Below are positions 7,687-15,006 of a DNA stretch of 64,000 bases, piece after piece (the stretch's first letter is position 1; each line of letters opens with the position of its first letter). A program made the translations under genes and the position numbers. The notes beneath the pieces are model-generated. The model was not told the origin of the DNA. It saw only the letters and a program-made list of their open reading frames with translations, and ran no database searches. Where the stretch lies: NCBI GenBank assembly GCA_903868145.1, contig CAIPTY010000026.1, positions 1 to 64,000 of the forward strand. Direction: 5' to 3'. Source of the DNA: an uncultured Desulfuromonadales bacterium (lineage in GTDB: Bacteria > Desulfobacterota > Desulfuromonadia > Geobacterales > Pseudopelobacteraceae).

Positions 7687-9771
7687 TCAATCTTTCTTAC
7701 CCGCGTGCGCCTCGGCAATCACCTTTTGGGAAAGATGCGTCGGCAGCTCTTCATAGTGTGAAAATTCGGTGCTGAACAGGCCACGGTCACTGGTCATCGA
7801 CTTGAGATCGTTGGAGTAGGCCAGCACCTCGGACATGGGGACAACCGCCCGGATGATCTGGGAGTTCGCCTTCGGCTCAACGCCGACCACCTTGCCGCGA
7901 CGGGAGTTAAGATCGCCGATCACATCCCCCATGTTTTCATCCGGGACCGTAACCTTCAGATTCACCACCGGCTCCAGGAGCACCGGTTTACAGACCTCCA
8001 TCGCCTTTTTGAAGGCCATGGAGCCGGCCACCTTGAAGGCCATCTCCGATGAGTCAACCGTATGAAAGGAGCCGTCATACAGCGCCACCTTGAAATCGAC
8101 CACCGGATAACCTGCCAGGAAGCCCTCCAGCGAGGCGTCATGGATCCCTTTGTCAACCGCCGGGATGTACTGGCGCGGGATCACGCCCCCCACCACCTTG
8201 TCCTCAAAGATGTACCCTTCGCCCCGCCCGGTCGGCGCCATCTCGATCCAGCAGTCACCGTACTGGCCGCGTCCCCCGGACTGTTTCTTGTATTTTCCCT
8301 GAACCTTGGCCGTGCCACGGATGGTCTCCAGATAGGGGACCTTGGGCGTTTTCAGTAAAACCTCCACGCCGAATTTGCGTTTGAGCTTCTCGACGATCAC
8401 CTCAAGGTGCACCTGACCCATGCCGGAGATGATGAATTCCTTGGTCTGGGTGTCTCGATGGGACTCCAGGGTCGGTTCCTCCTCGATCATACGGTGCAGG
8501 GCGTTGTGGATCTTGTCCTCATCGGCCTTGGTCTTCGGTTCGATGGCGTAGGAGATCACCGGCAGCAACTGCCTGGCCGGCTCATAGACAATCGGCTTGT
8601 TGGCATCGCACAGGGTATCGCCGGTCACGGTTTCCTTCAGCTTGGCCACGGCCACGATATCGCCGGCTACCGCCTGTTTGATGGCGTGCTGCTTTTTACC
8701 TTCCAGTTCGTAGATCTGCCCGATGCGCTCCTCAACCCCTTTGCTGGAGTTGAAGATGGTGGAATCGGAATTGAGCACGCCGGAATACACGCGGAAGATG
8801 GTGATCTTGCCGGTATAGGGATCCGAGGTCGTCTTGAAAACCAGGGCCGAAAAGGGCTCCTTTTCATCCGGGGCGCGTTCCAGCATATCACCGGTTTTGG
8901 GGTGTGTGCCAACCGCCTTGGTACGGTCCAGCGGCGACGGGAGATAGGCGCAGACGGCGTCCAGAAGCTGCCTGACACCGACATTTGCGGTGGCGGCTCC
9001 ACACAGTACCGCAGTGAAGGTATTGCGCATGGTGCCGACCCGCAGGCCGTCACGGATCTCCTCCTCGGTCAGTTCGCCGGTCTCCAGGTATTTTTCGGTC
9101 AGGGCATCGTAGGCCTCGGCCACGGTCTCCACCAGGTGCTCCCGAAGACGACTGGCCTCATCCGCACAGTCGGCGGGAATAGCCCCTTCGGTACATGTTC
9201 CCGAACCATCGGCAGCGTAGAAGTAAGCCTTCATCGAGACCAGGTCAATGACTCCGCGAAAGTCGGCCTCGGCGCCGATCGGCATCTGGATCGCAATACC
9301 ACGTGCTCCCAGCGACTTTTCCAGGTCGTCGATCGCCCTCAGGAAGCTGGCACGTTCCCGATCCATCTTGTTGACAAAGGCGATGCGGGGAATCTCGAAC
9401 TCGTTGGCCCAGTTCCAGATCTCTTCGGTCTGCGCCTTGACGCCGGAGATGGCGGACAAGATCACCACCGCGCCGTCGAGCGTCCGCATGCAGGCCCGGG
9501 TATCCGCGATGAAATTGCCGTAGCCCGGCGTATCCACAATATGGATCGAATGACCGTCCCACTCGCAGTGATCGAGCGCCGAGGTTATGGATATCTTGCG
9601 CTTGATCTCCTCCGGTTCGAAATCCATGGTCGAGGTGCCGTCGTCCACGCGCCCCAGGCGATCGATCATGCCGGTGTTGAACAGAACTGCCTCGGCCAGA
9701 GATGTCTTTCCGGCGCCTCCATGCGCGACGATTCCCAGGTTGCGGATCTTGTTCGTGTCAAACTGTCCCAT
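7687..9771 (-). CDS. fusA: Elongation factor G, second-type paralogue (EF-G2-like)
   Basis: A 694-residue translational GTPase. The start at MGQFDTNKIRNLG is preceded by AAGGAGG with a 7-base gap; the 22 extra residues in the ORF track are not needed. The P-loop reads AHGGAGKTSLAEA rather than the HIDAGKTT of canonical EF-G, a hallmark of the divergent EF-G-like/EF-G2 group. Other signatures are VDTPGYGNF (G3), FVNKMDRERA (G4), and C-terminal EF-G domains with GRGQYGDCWIEM and GDLNSRRGKV. The EF-G-like paralogues may act in translocation only, in recycling, or under stress; the role here is not determinable. It is monocistronic by spacing (76 bases before the SPOR gene). It is probably not the str-operon fusA, since rpsG/tufA are absent; the symbol is given for family only. 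Confidence 0.88.
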   Translation of the reverse strand: MGQFDTNKIRNLGIVAHGGAGKTSLAEAVLFNTGMIDRLGRVDDGTSTMDFEPEEIKRKISITSALDHCEWDGHSIHIVDTPGYGNFIADTRACMRTLDGAVVILSAISGVKAQTEEIWNWANEFEIPRIAFVNKMDRERASFLRAIDDLEKSLGARGIAIQMPIGAEADFRGVIDLVSMKAYFYAADGSGTCTEGAIPADCADEASRLREHLVETVAEAYDALTEKYLETGELTEEEIRDGLRVGTMRNTFTAVLCGAATANVGVRQLLDAVCAYLPSPLDRTKAVGTHPKTGDMLERAPDEKEPFSALVFKTTSDPYTGKITIFRVYSGVLNSDSTIFNSSKGVEERIGQIYELEGKKQHAIKQAVAGDIVAVAKLKETVTGDTLCDANKPIVYEPARQLLPVISYAIEPKTKADEDKIHNALHRMIEEEPTLESHRDTQTKEFIISGMGQVHLEVIVEKLKRKFGVEVLLKTPKVPYLETIRGTAKVQGKYKKQSGGRGQYGDCWIEMAPTGRGEGYIFEDKVVGGVIPRQYIPAVDKGIHDASLEGFLAGYPVVDFKVALYDGSFHTVDSSEMAFKVAGSMAFKKAMEVCKPVLLEPVVNLKVTVPDENMGDVIGDLNSRRGKVVGVEPKANSQIIRAVVPMSEVLAYSNDLKSMTSDRGLFSTEFSHYEELPTHLSQKVIAEAHAGKKD

Positions 9772-9850
9772 CTTTGCTCCTCCTTGATTGGAATGATATG
9801 AACAATCAGGCTGCTTGTCGTGTTCGTTTGATGACAATCTATACTGGATG

Positions 9851-10249
9851 CTATGTGGCAGCGATCCGGCTTATCAGCGCCTTGTCAAATGTCCGTACAG
9901 TATGGCCTTCTAGGGCGTTTCTCTGAACGAGAATGCAATCAACCGGGTCAAGACGGGATTCTGCAAAAAGCGACAACGCCTTTGTCAAAACATCCCGATC
10001 CGTATTGACAACGCCCTTGTACAGAAGTATCCCCCCCAGGCCGGCAGATGCCTCGATGCGGGGAACCTGAAAATGTTTGGTCAACACATACAGGCATTCA
10101 ACCAGCACCGATTCAGAAATCAGGGCTGATTCCTTACCGATACGAACATTTTCAAAATACGCCGCTGCCTCGGCAAAGTGCGCCTCGTTATCACGCAGCA
10201 GATACCGCAGGATGAAATTGGTATCAGGTAGGCTTGCCCGCTTTTTCAT
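9851..10249 (-). CDS. PIN-domain ribonuclease toxin (VapC-like)
   Basis: A 132-residue toxin component. The start MKKRASLPDTNFIL is preceded by AGGAGG with a 6-base gap; the ORF-track start is 27 codons too early. PIN acidic residues are visible: PDTNFILRYLL (first Asp), SESVLVECLYVL (conserved Glu), and DPVDCILVQRN plus RTFDKAL (later Asp pair). These coordinate Mg2+/Mn2+ for RNA cleavage in VapC toxins. The gene overlaps the 3' end of the upstream AbrB-type antitoxin gene by 26 bases, showing translational coupling. This is a typical type II addiction or stress module located next to a repeat-rich patch. Confidence 0.87.
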   Translation of the reverse strand: MKKRASLPDTNFILRYLLRDNEAHFAEAAAYFENVRIGKESALISESVLVECLYVLTKHFQVPRIEASAGLGGILLYKGVVNTDRDVLTKALSLFAESRLDPVDCILVQRNALEGHTVRTFDKALISRIAAT

Positions 10250-10463
10250 CGGCAACCTCCTGCCAGACCTTGTCTCTGATCTCTCCAAAGTTTTCATCCG
10301 CACTGCGGTATGCAGCCAGCGAACCGGCAACGCTCTGTATCGGTCGCAAAATCACCAGATTACCTTGCACCTCGATATCAACCGTTGAAGAATTCAAGGC
10401 CTGTCGCGCAGCGCGGGGGATGGTGATCTGTCCTTTAGAGGTGATTGTCGCGGTGAATGCCAT
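10224..10463 (-). CDS. AbrB/MazE-type antitoxin
   Basis: A 79-residue DNA-binding antitoxin, started at MAFTATITSKGQITIP (residue 7 of the ORF-track version), where the swapped-hairpin AbrB motif SKGQITIPRAAR begins. The second half (ENFGEIRDKVWQEVADEK) is the flexible toxin-binding tail. It overlaps the PIN toxin gene downstream by 26 bases. Upstream is a good sigma-70 promoter overlapped by repeated ATGTAATTA/ATTACA elements, which probably form the operator for autorepression by the toxin-antitoxin complex (family knowledge plus sequence). Confidence 0.87.
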   Translation of the reverse strand: MAFTATITSKGQITIPRAARQALNSSTVDIEVQGNLVILRPIQSVAGSLAAYRSADENFGEIRDKVWQEVADEKAGKPT

Positions 10464-10480
10464 GCCATAAACTCCGTACA

Positions 10481-10550
10481 CACATAATTACATTACTTTT
10501 TTAAATTGTAATGCAATATTTACTTTGCTGTCAAACTTAATTACATACGC
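10481..10550 (-). promoter_or_regulatory. Promoter and probable operator of the AbrB-PIN toxin-antitoxin operon
   Basis: On the minus strand TTGACA (10529-10534) and TACAAT (10505-10510) are separated by 18 bases. Flanking and inside are two direct copies of ATGTAATTA and one inverted CATTACAA, an arrangement expected for an AbrB-type antitoxin operator. Operator assignment is inference from the repeat pattern. Confidence 0.65.
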
Positions 10551-10585
10551 GCAGGAACATGGTCACAACGAACCGGCAAAACAAT

Positions 10586-10733
10586 GGGTGGGCAGGATTC
10601 ATTGCCCAGCGTTTCCGTTGTCGGCTGTTGCATCGCACTTTCACCCTCCCCTCAATCCCCTCCCATGAAGGGAGGGGAGGCTTTTTTAAAAACTCCCTCT
10701 CCCCGTGTGGGAGAGGGCTGGAGTGAGGGGGAT
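10586..10733. repeat. Interspersed repeat copy A (about 148 bp, GC-rich hairpins)
   Basis: Begins GGGTGGGCAGGATTCATTGCCC, continues with GTTTCCGTTGTCGGCT and ends in a long imperfect palindrome: CCCTCCCCTCAATCCCCTCC, a short AAGGGAGGGGAGG arm, then CCCTCTCCCC..GGGAGAGGG and GAGTGAGGGGGAT. Copy C at 12077-12221 is nearly identical over its whole length, and copy B is a partial match. It looks like a REP/MITE-type non-coding element that can fold as a cruciform. It lies upstream of the AbrB-PIN operon. Confidence 0.75.
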
Positions 10734-10783
10734 CTTCCGCGTGGGCAACGCTGAATCAATTGCCCGCCCTACCTGGCTCAATC

Positions 10784-10873
10784 GTAGGTTGCGTTGAATG
10801 GTCTCACCGTGAAACGCAACATTTCAATGGTTCGCAGCAACTCGTCGCGTTTCATAAAATCAACGCGACCTAC
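10784..10873. repeat. Nested inverted repeat, REP-like element
   Basis: Outer arms GTAGGTTGCGTTGA (10784-10797) and TCAACGCGACCTAC (10860-10873) pair with one wobble; inner arms GAAACGCAAC and GTCGCGTTTC pair with one mismatch. The nested structure is typical of a REP-type intergenic element. It ends just after the hicA pseudogene stop codon. No gene lies in 10874-10880. Confidence 0.65.
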
Positions 10874-10880
10874 CTGGCTG

Positions 10881-11105
10881 TCAGCGTTGCTTCCATAGTT
10901 CACCAAAGGTCATTTCGCAATCCCTCAGTATTTGTGCAAACAAACCTCTGCCAATAGTTTCAGCTCGATGTACCGGCACCACCGTGCAACGACCGTCAGG
11001 ATGCTGCACAAAATGGTGACTTCACTTGATTCACAGTGTAATAAACCCGTGCCTTTGCAGTTATTTTATAATCTGGCTGCCCGTAACCGCTGGGAGTTTG
11101 CTCAT
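10881..11105 (-). pseudogene. hicA: hicA-type mRNA interferase toxin, inactivated by three in-frame stop codons
   Basis: Not in the ORF track. Reading the minus strand from the ATG that overlaps the hicB stop (ATGA), one frame gives MSKLPAVTGSQIIK, stop, LQRHGFITL, stop, IK, stop, SHHFVQHPDGRCTVVPVH, then AETIGRGLFAQILRDCEM and FGELWKQR, then TGA. This is a complete 74-codon HicA-like dsRBD toxin with conserved SHHF (catalytic His) and PxHxxETIGRGL motifs, interrupted by TAA at codon 15, TGA at codon 25 (family usually Arg/Val) and TGA at codon 28 (Gly of KGSHH). There is no frameshift. The toxin must be dead unless all three stops are suppressed, while the antitoxin upstream stays intact. 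Confidence 0.88.
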
Positions 11106-11311
11106 GCGTTTACCGCAACCCGTTGAACACCGACAAACTCATTGAGGGTGGGCTCTTCCACTTCAAGGCATAACTCGATTGCCTCCTGAATCCGCTTCAT
11201 CAGTGTGTCCAGCGACTTCGCCTGCGTATGACATCCACGCAGTGCCGGTACACTGGCTACGAAATAGCCATCTTCATCCTTTTCAATAACAACATTGAAT
11301 TCACGTTTCAT
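11102..11311 (-). CDS. hicB: HicB-family antitoxin
   Basis: A 69-residue protein with the partially degraded RNase-H fold of HicB: EFNVVIEKDEDGYFVASVP, then ALRGCHTQAKSLDTLMKRI and EAIELCLEVEE. The start at the second ATG (MKREF) sits 9 bases after GGGAG; the first ATG is only three bases away from it. HicB neutralises HicA and represses its own operon. Its cognate toxin gene follows with an ATGA overlap but carries three nonsense codons, so this is an orphaned antitoxin that could still counter other HicA toxins or act as a regulator (inference). Confidence 0.85.
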   Translation of the reverse strand: MKREFNVVIEKDEDGYFVASVPALRGCHTQAKSLDTLMKRIQEAIELCLEVEEPTLNEFVGVQRVAVNA

Positions 11312-11348
11312 GACCATGTTCTCCCTTTTCTACCTCGCTCATAGAACG

Positions 11349-11391
11349 TAGGGTGGACAGGATTCATTGCCCACCGTTTCCGTTGTCGGAT
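11349..11391. repeat. Interspersed repeat copy B (partial)
   Basis: TAGGGTGGACAGGATTCATTGCCCACC followed by GTTTCCGTTGTCGGA matches the 5' part of copies A and C; the long palindromic half is missing. It lies in the 166-base gap between hicB and the BrnT-linked antitoxin gene. The rest of that gap (11392-11477) shows only a GGGTGGATGAAGCTCAG-like inverted stretch and nothing coding. Confidence 0.6.
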
Positions 11392-11477
11392 CGCAGGCCG
11401 GATCAAGCACAACGGATCCGTCAGTGCGGCGGCAATCGGTGGATGAGCTGAGCTTCATCCACCCTGCTCACGGTATA

Positions 11478-11774
11478 TTATCTGTGCGCAGTTCCCAGCT
11501 TGCGATTTTTTTCCGGCAAAACACTTATCAGCATGCGCAACGCCTTGTTAACCGCCTCGGGTGTCGGGAAATATTTCCTCACATCCGGTTCCAGCATAAC
11601 TGCACCGTCTTCCTGGGTGAAATACTGCACCGTCGCAGTACCGTCACTATTATGAACGGTAACGGTATGACCTTTGCGGTAGGCTTTACAGTACTTGCCG
11701 CGTACCCCTTGAACACCGGTAAAATCATATTCCTTCTTCATGGTATCCGCAGTTCCTGTATCAGTATGTTTCAT
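11478..11774 (-). CDS. Antitoxin of a BrnT-type module
   Basis: A 98-residue protein started at MKHTDTGTADTMKKEYDF, where AGGAG lies 10 bases upstream inside the 3' end of brnT; a second ATG (MKKEYDF) eleven codons later is an alternative. The core motifs KKEYDFTGVQGVRGKY and LEPDVRKYFPTPEAVNKAL are those of small proteins that regularly follow BrnT toxins, with an RHH/helical C-terminus (DVRKYFPTPEAVNKALRML). It overlaps the toxin gene by 14 bases. Role as DNA-binding antitoxin and autorepressor is from family context. Confidence 0.75.
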   Translation of the reverse strand: MKHTDTGTADTMKKEYDFTGVQGVRGKYCKAYRKGHTVTVHNSDGTATVQYFTQEDGAVMLEPDVRKYFPTPEAVNKALRMLISVLPEKNRKLGTAHR

Positions 11775-12039
11775 ATAGTTTTTTCTCCTTTGCAGTTGCT
11801 TTGCGGCAACTGATAACACGGACTTTACCTCTTCTATCAGTATGTACAACCAGCAATATCCTTGAATGGGAAGATATGCCAATGCTTATAATGCGGTGCT
11901 CGTGATCTGAATGTTCAGGATCCGGAAAGGTTAGCAGCAGCGGATCATTAAATATGGACTTGGCCTCTTCAAAGCTTACTCGATGATTTTTCAAATTCTC
12001 GACTGCCTTATCCGCATCCCACTCAAATTCAAGAACCAT
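11761..12039 (-). CDS. brnT: BrnT-family ribonuclease toxin
   Basis: A 92-residue toxin. The start MVLEFEWDADKA has AGGAG 10 bases upstream, and the ORF-track N-terminal 20 residues are dispensable. Family signature: FEWDADKAVENLKNHRVSF, then EEAKSIFNDP, a central EHRIISIGIS strand, LLVVHTDRRGKVRVISCRKA and a C-terminal KEKKLYETY. BrnT is a RelE-like ribonuclease; the R/E residues of RVISCRKATAKE are present, so it appears intact. The antitoxin gene follows with a 14-base overlap. The operon lies between repeat copies B and C. Confidence 0.85.
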   Translation of the reverse strand: MVLEFEWDADKAVENLKNHRVSFEEAKSIFNDPLLLTFPDPEHSDHEHRIISIGISSHSRILLVVHTDRRGKVRVISCRKATAKEKKLYETY

Positions 12040-12076
12040 TGAGCATTCACTCCTGTTTTTTGCTCCAACTTTCATA

Positions 12077-12221
12077 GGTGGGCATGATTCAATGCCCACC
12101 GTTTCCGTTGTCGGCTATTGCATCGCACTTTCACCCTCCCCTCAATCCCCTCCCATCAAGGGAGGGGAGGCTTTAAAAAACTCCCTCTCCCCTTGTGGGA
12201 GAGGGCTGGGGTGAGGGGGAT
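12077..12221. repeat. Interspersed repeat copy C (about 145 bp)
   Basis: Near-identical to copy A: GGTGGGCATGATTCAATGCC, GTTTCCGTTGTCGGCTATTG, then the same palindromic half (TCACCCTCCCCTCAATCCCC, GGGAGGGGAGG, CCCTCTCCCC..GGGAGAGGG, GTGAGGGGGAT). Copies A and C are in the same orientation and bracket the HicBA and BrnT loci. The element also covers the space downstream of coaX and may act as a terminator structure. Confidence 0.75.
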
Positions 12222-12248
12222 AATTGAGCCGCATTCAAAACGCCCAAA

Positions 12249-13013
12249 TTACCTGTTCCGTTCGTACAAAATCCGCAACCCGTCCAGCGTCAGAAAATCA
12301 TCTACCTCCTGAATCGTGCGGGACTCGGGGGCAATCAGGTTGGCCAGGCCGCCGGTGGCTATTACCTTTGGATTATCTTTGCTCTCCTGCTTGATACGGC
12401 TGACAATTTCATCCACCAGGCCGACATAGCCGAAAAAGATGCCCGCCTGCATGGAGTTGACCGTGTTCTTGGCAATGATGGCGGGTGGTTTGGCAATATC
12501 AATTCTCGGCAGTTTGCTGGCTCGTTGAAAAAGAGCCTCAGCCGAAATGGCCAGACCGGGTGATATAGCCCCCCCGCAGTATTCTCCCTTTGCATTGACA
12601 TAATCGAAGGTGGTAGCGGTGCCGAAATCAACGATCACCAGAGCGCATTTGTGCTTTTCATATCCGGCCACGGCGTTTACGATCCGGTCGGCGCCTACCT
12701 CGCGGGGATTGTCATACTGGATAGGCATGCCGGTCTTGATGCCGGGGCCGACCACAAACGCGGTCAAGTGGAAGAAATCATGGGTTATGGCCTCCATCAC
12801 CCCGGTCAGCGGCGGCACGACGGAGGAGATAATGGCGGCGGTGACGGAGGAGAAGGCCAGTTCCGCCTGGGCGAACAGGCTGTGCAGGAGTACCGCATAT
12901 TCATCGGATGTGCGTGACTTGTCCGTTGAGAGCCGCCAGTTGCGGATAAGCCGCGTACCATCATACACGCCCAGAACGATATTGCTGTTGCCGACATCGA
13001 TCACCAGAAGCAT
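12249..13013 (-). CDS. coaX: Type III pantothenate kinase
   Basis: Catalyses the first step of coenzyme A synthesis (pantothenate to 4'-phosphopantothenate). The 254-residue length is standard. Signatures of the ASKHA-fold CoaX family are all present: N-terminal [48 protein letters not shown] and [12 protein letters not shown], and [13 protein letters not shown] near the C-terminus. It follows birA with essentially no gap and closes a nadC-birA-coaX operon dedicated to cofactor metabolism. Confidence 0.95.
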   Translation of the reverse strand: MLLVIDVGNSNIVLGVYDGTRLIRNWRLSTDKSRTSDEYAVLLHSLFAQAELAFSSVTAAIISSVVPPLTGVMEAITHDFFHLTAFVVGPGIKTGMPIQYDNPREVGADRIVNAVAGYEKHKCALVIVDFGTATTFDYVNAKGEYCGGAISPGLAISAEALFQRASKLPRIDIAKPPAIIAKNTVNSMQAGIFFGYVGLVDEIVSRIKQESKDNPKVIATGGLANLIAPESRTIQEVDDFLTLDGLRILYERNR

Positions 13014-13014
13014 G

Positions 13015-13995
13015 TCAGACCACCCTCACGTCGCCGCTTAAAATGCGTTCGATCCTGCCGTCCGGCAGGCGGACCAGCAGGGCCCCTTCGCCGTCAATAC
13101 CGCTGAACATCCCCCGCAGCTCGTCCCTGCCGCCGTCGGTCACGACAACCTCGCGCCCGTTGGCATTGCAGCGTTTCTGCCACTCCTCACGCACCGGGGC
13201 AAAACCGCATTGCCGGAAATCGGCATAGAGACGGTCCAGCTCATGCAGCATCAGCGCGGTAAACTGCACCCGGTTGACCGGCCGCCCCTGTTCTATAAGC
13301 AGAGATGTGGCCGGTGTACGCAGGTCAGCCGGAAACTGGCCCGCCGTCATGTTCAGATTCATGCCGATGCCCAGGATGACAAAGTTGATGCCGTCGGTCT
13401 CGGCGCTCATCTCGTTGAGCAGGCCGGCAACCTTGCAACCGTTGAGCAGCACATCGTTGGGCCATTTGATCTCCGGCTTCAAGGGTGTGGAGAGTTCAAT
13501 GGCTTTTGCCACCGCTACCGCCGAAAGGAAGGTCAGTTGCGGCGCCTGATAGGGTTTCACGGCCGGACGCAGGATGATCGAACAGTAGAGGTTGATGCCG
13601 GGAGGCGATGACCAGACCCTGCCCATGCGACCCTTGCCCCCGCTCTGGGCATCGGCGATGATGACCGTACCCTCCTCCGCCCCATCCTCGGCCAGCTGGA
13701 ACGCGACAGTGTTGGTGGAGTTTGTTTCCGGCAGGCAGACGAGACGTCGGCCGATCAGCCCCGGCTGCAGCCGCTCACGCAACTCGGTTTCGCCCAGAAT
13801 GTCGGGGATTGAAACGAGTCGATAGCCCCGTGACGGAACGGCCTCGATCAGATAGCCGGAATCGCGTAAGCCGCTGATATGTTTCCAGATAGCGGTGCGC
13901 GAAACCTTCAGCTCCCGGCTGATCCGCTCTCCCGATACAAAACCGCTGTCCGCCTCGCGGAACAGTCTCAGGATAGTTGCGTTTGCAAACGACAT
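13015..13995 (-). CDS. birA: Biotin-[acetyl-CoA carboxylase] ligase and biotin operon repressor
   Basis: The start is [12 protein letters not shown], two bases after the nadC stop; the 60 extra residues in the ORF track lie inside nadC. The 326-residue protein has an N-terminal winged helix (about 1-65, [33 protein letters not shown]) and the ligase core with biotinyl-AMP loop [19 protein letters not shown] and active site [19 protein letters not shown], then the C-terminal SH3-like domain. This is a class II BirA: it biotinylates carboxyltransferase carriers and can repress transcription using biotinyl-AMP as corepressor. Confidence 0.95.
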   Translation of the reverse strand: MSFANATILRLFREADSGFVSGERISRELKVSRTAIWKHISGLRDSGYLIEAVPSRGYRLVSIPDILGETELRERLQPGLIGRRLVCLPETNSTNTVAFQLAEDGAEEGTVIIADAQSGGKGRMGRVWSSPPGINLYCSIILRPAVKPYQAPQLTFLSAVAVAKAIELSTPLKPEIKWPNDVLLNGCKVAGLLNEMSAETDGINFVILGIGMNLNMTAGQFPADLRTPATSLLIEQGRPVNRVQFTALMLHELDRLYADFRQCGFAPVREEWQKRCNANGREVVVTDGGRDELRGMFSGIDGEGALLVRLPDGRIERILSGDVRVV

Positions 13996-13997
13996 GG

Positions 13998-14825
13998 TCA
14001 GTCCAGCAGCATGGAAATATCCATGGCCTTTGGTGAGTGGGTCAAGGCGCCCACCGAGATGATATCCACCCCGGTCTCGGCAATGGCGCGCACCGACTCC
14101 AGATTGACACCGCCGGAGGCCTCCACCAGAGCACGGCCATTGATCAAAGCGACGCAACGCCTCATGGTATCGCAATCCATGTTGTCCAGCATGATGATAT
14201 CAGCACCGGCGATCAGTGCCTCTTCCACCTGTCCGATGGTCTCGGTTTCGACCTCGATCCTGAGCGTATGGGGGATGTAGGCACGGGCGCGGGTAACAGC
14301 CTCGGCGATGCCCCCGGCGGCGACGATGTGATTCTCTTTTATCAGCACGCCGTCGTACAGGCCGGTGCGGTGATTTATGCCCCCACCTGCGCGCACTGAG
14401 TATTTTTCCAGTTCACGCAATCCCGGCGTAGTCTTGCGGGTATCAACGATGCGGGCTTTGGTGCCGCGGACAGCTGCCACATAGCGGGAGGTCAGGGTGG
14501 CGACACCACTCATGCGCTGCAGCAGATTGAGCGCCACCCGTTCGGCCATCAGCAGATCGGAGGCATTTCCCCGAACCGTGGCAAGGATGTCACCCTTTTC
14601 CGCCACAGCCCCTTCCGGGATCTCGACCATGAATGTCACCGCCGGATCAAGCTTCCGGAACACCGCTTCGGCCACATACATGCCGGCCAGCACCAGTTGC
14701 TCCTTGGCGATCAGACGTGCCGACGCCGGACGCGAAACCGGCACCACGGCCCGGGTCGTAATATCCCCGGTATGAATATCCTCCAGCAGCGCCTGTTCAA
14801 TCAATCGATCAAGAGAAAGCATCAT
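13998..14825 (-). CDS. nadC: Nicotinate-nucleotide pyrophosphorylase (carboxylating)
   Basis: Quinolinate phosphoribosyltransferase, converting quinolinate and PRPP to nicotinate mononucleotide in de novo NAD synthesis. The 275 residues include LEDIHTGDITTRAVVP near the N-terminus, the active-site blocks NLLQRMSGVATLT, RKTTPGLRELEKYSVRAGGG followed by NHRTGLYDGVLIKENH, and the phosphate-binding VEASGGVNLESVRAIAETG. All typical catalytic Arg, His and Lys residues are visible. It is the first gene of the nadC-birA-coaX operon; a second ATG directly follows the first, so the start could be one codon later. Confidence 0.95.
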   Translation of the reverse strand: MMLSLDRLIEQALLEDIHTGDITTRAVVPVSRPASARLIAKEQLVLAGMYVAEAVFRKLDPAVTFMVEIPEGAVAEKGDILATVRGNASDLLMAERVALNLLQRMSGVATLTSRYVAAVRGTKARIVDTRKTTPGLRELEKYSVRAGGGINHRTGLYDGVLIKENHIVAAGGIAEAVTRARAYIPHTLRIEVETETIGQVEEALIAGADIIMLDNMDCDTMRRCVALINGRALVEASGGVNLESVRAIAETGVDIISVGALTHSPKAMDISMLLD

Positions 14826-14853
14826 GGTCTCGCCTCGCGTAAAAATGCGACTA

Positions 14854-14883
14854 CCTATAGCACAGGTTATGACAGCGTATCAA
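14854..14883 (-). promoter_or_regulatory. Probable sigma-70 promoter of the nadC-birA-coaX operon
   Basis: On the minus strand TTGATA (14878-14883) and TATAGG (14854-14859) are 18 bases apart, ending 28 bases before the nadC start. The match is moderate. Confidence 0.5.
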
Positions 14884-14931
14884 CCGCAAAACCGGCGATT
14901 TGAGGCTCATCAGGACTGCGGCAGATTACGA

Positions 14932-14960
14932 TTGACGATATGTGGCTAAATATGTATAGT
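14932..14960 (+). promoter_or_regulatory. Sigma-70 promoter of the dodecaheme cytochrome gene
   Basis: TTGACG (14932-14937) and TATAGT (14955-14960) with an optimal 17-base spacer, 46 bases before the start codon of the cytochrome gene. Both boxes differ from consensus by one position. Confidence 0.72.
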
Positions 14961-15006
14961 GTCTGGCTTGAAAATGTTATTTTTGTCAGCCCAGAGGAGT
15001 AGTGCT

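Noticed and set aside
8407-9801. 464-residue plus-strand ORF opposite the EF-G gene
   Set aside because: Mirror-frame shadow of a GC-rich conserved gene; no ribosome site and no recognisable family.
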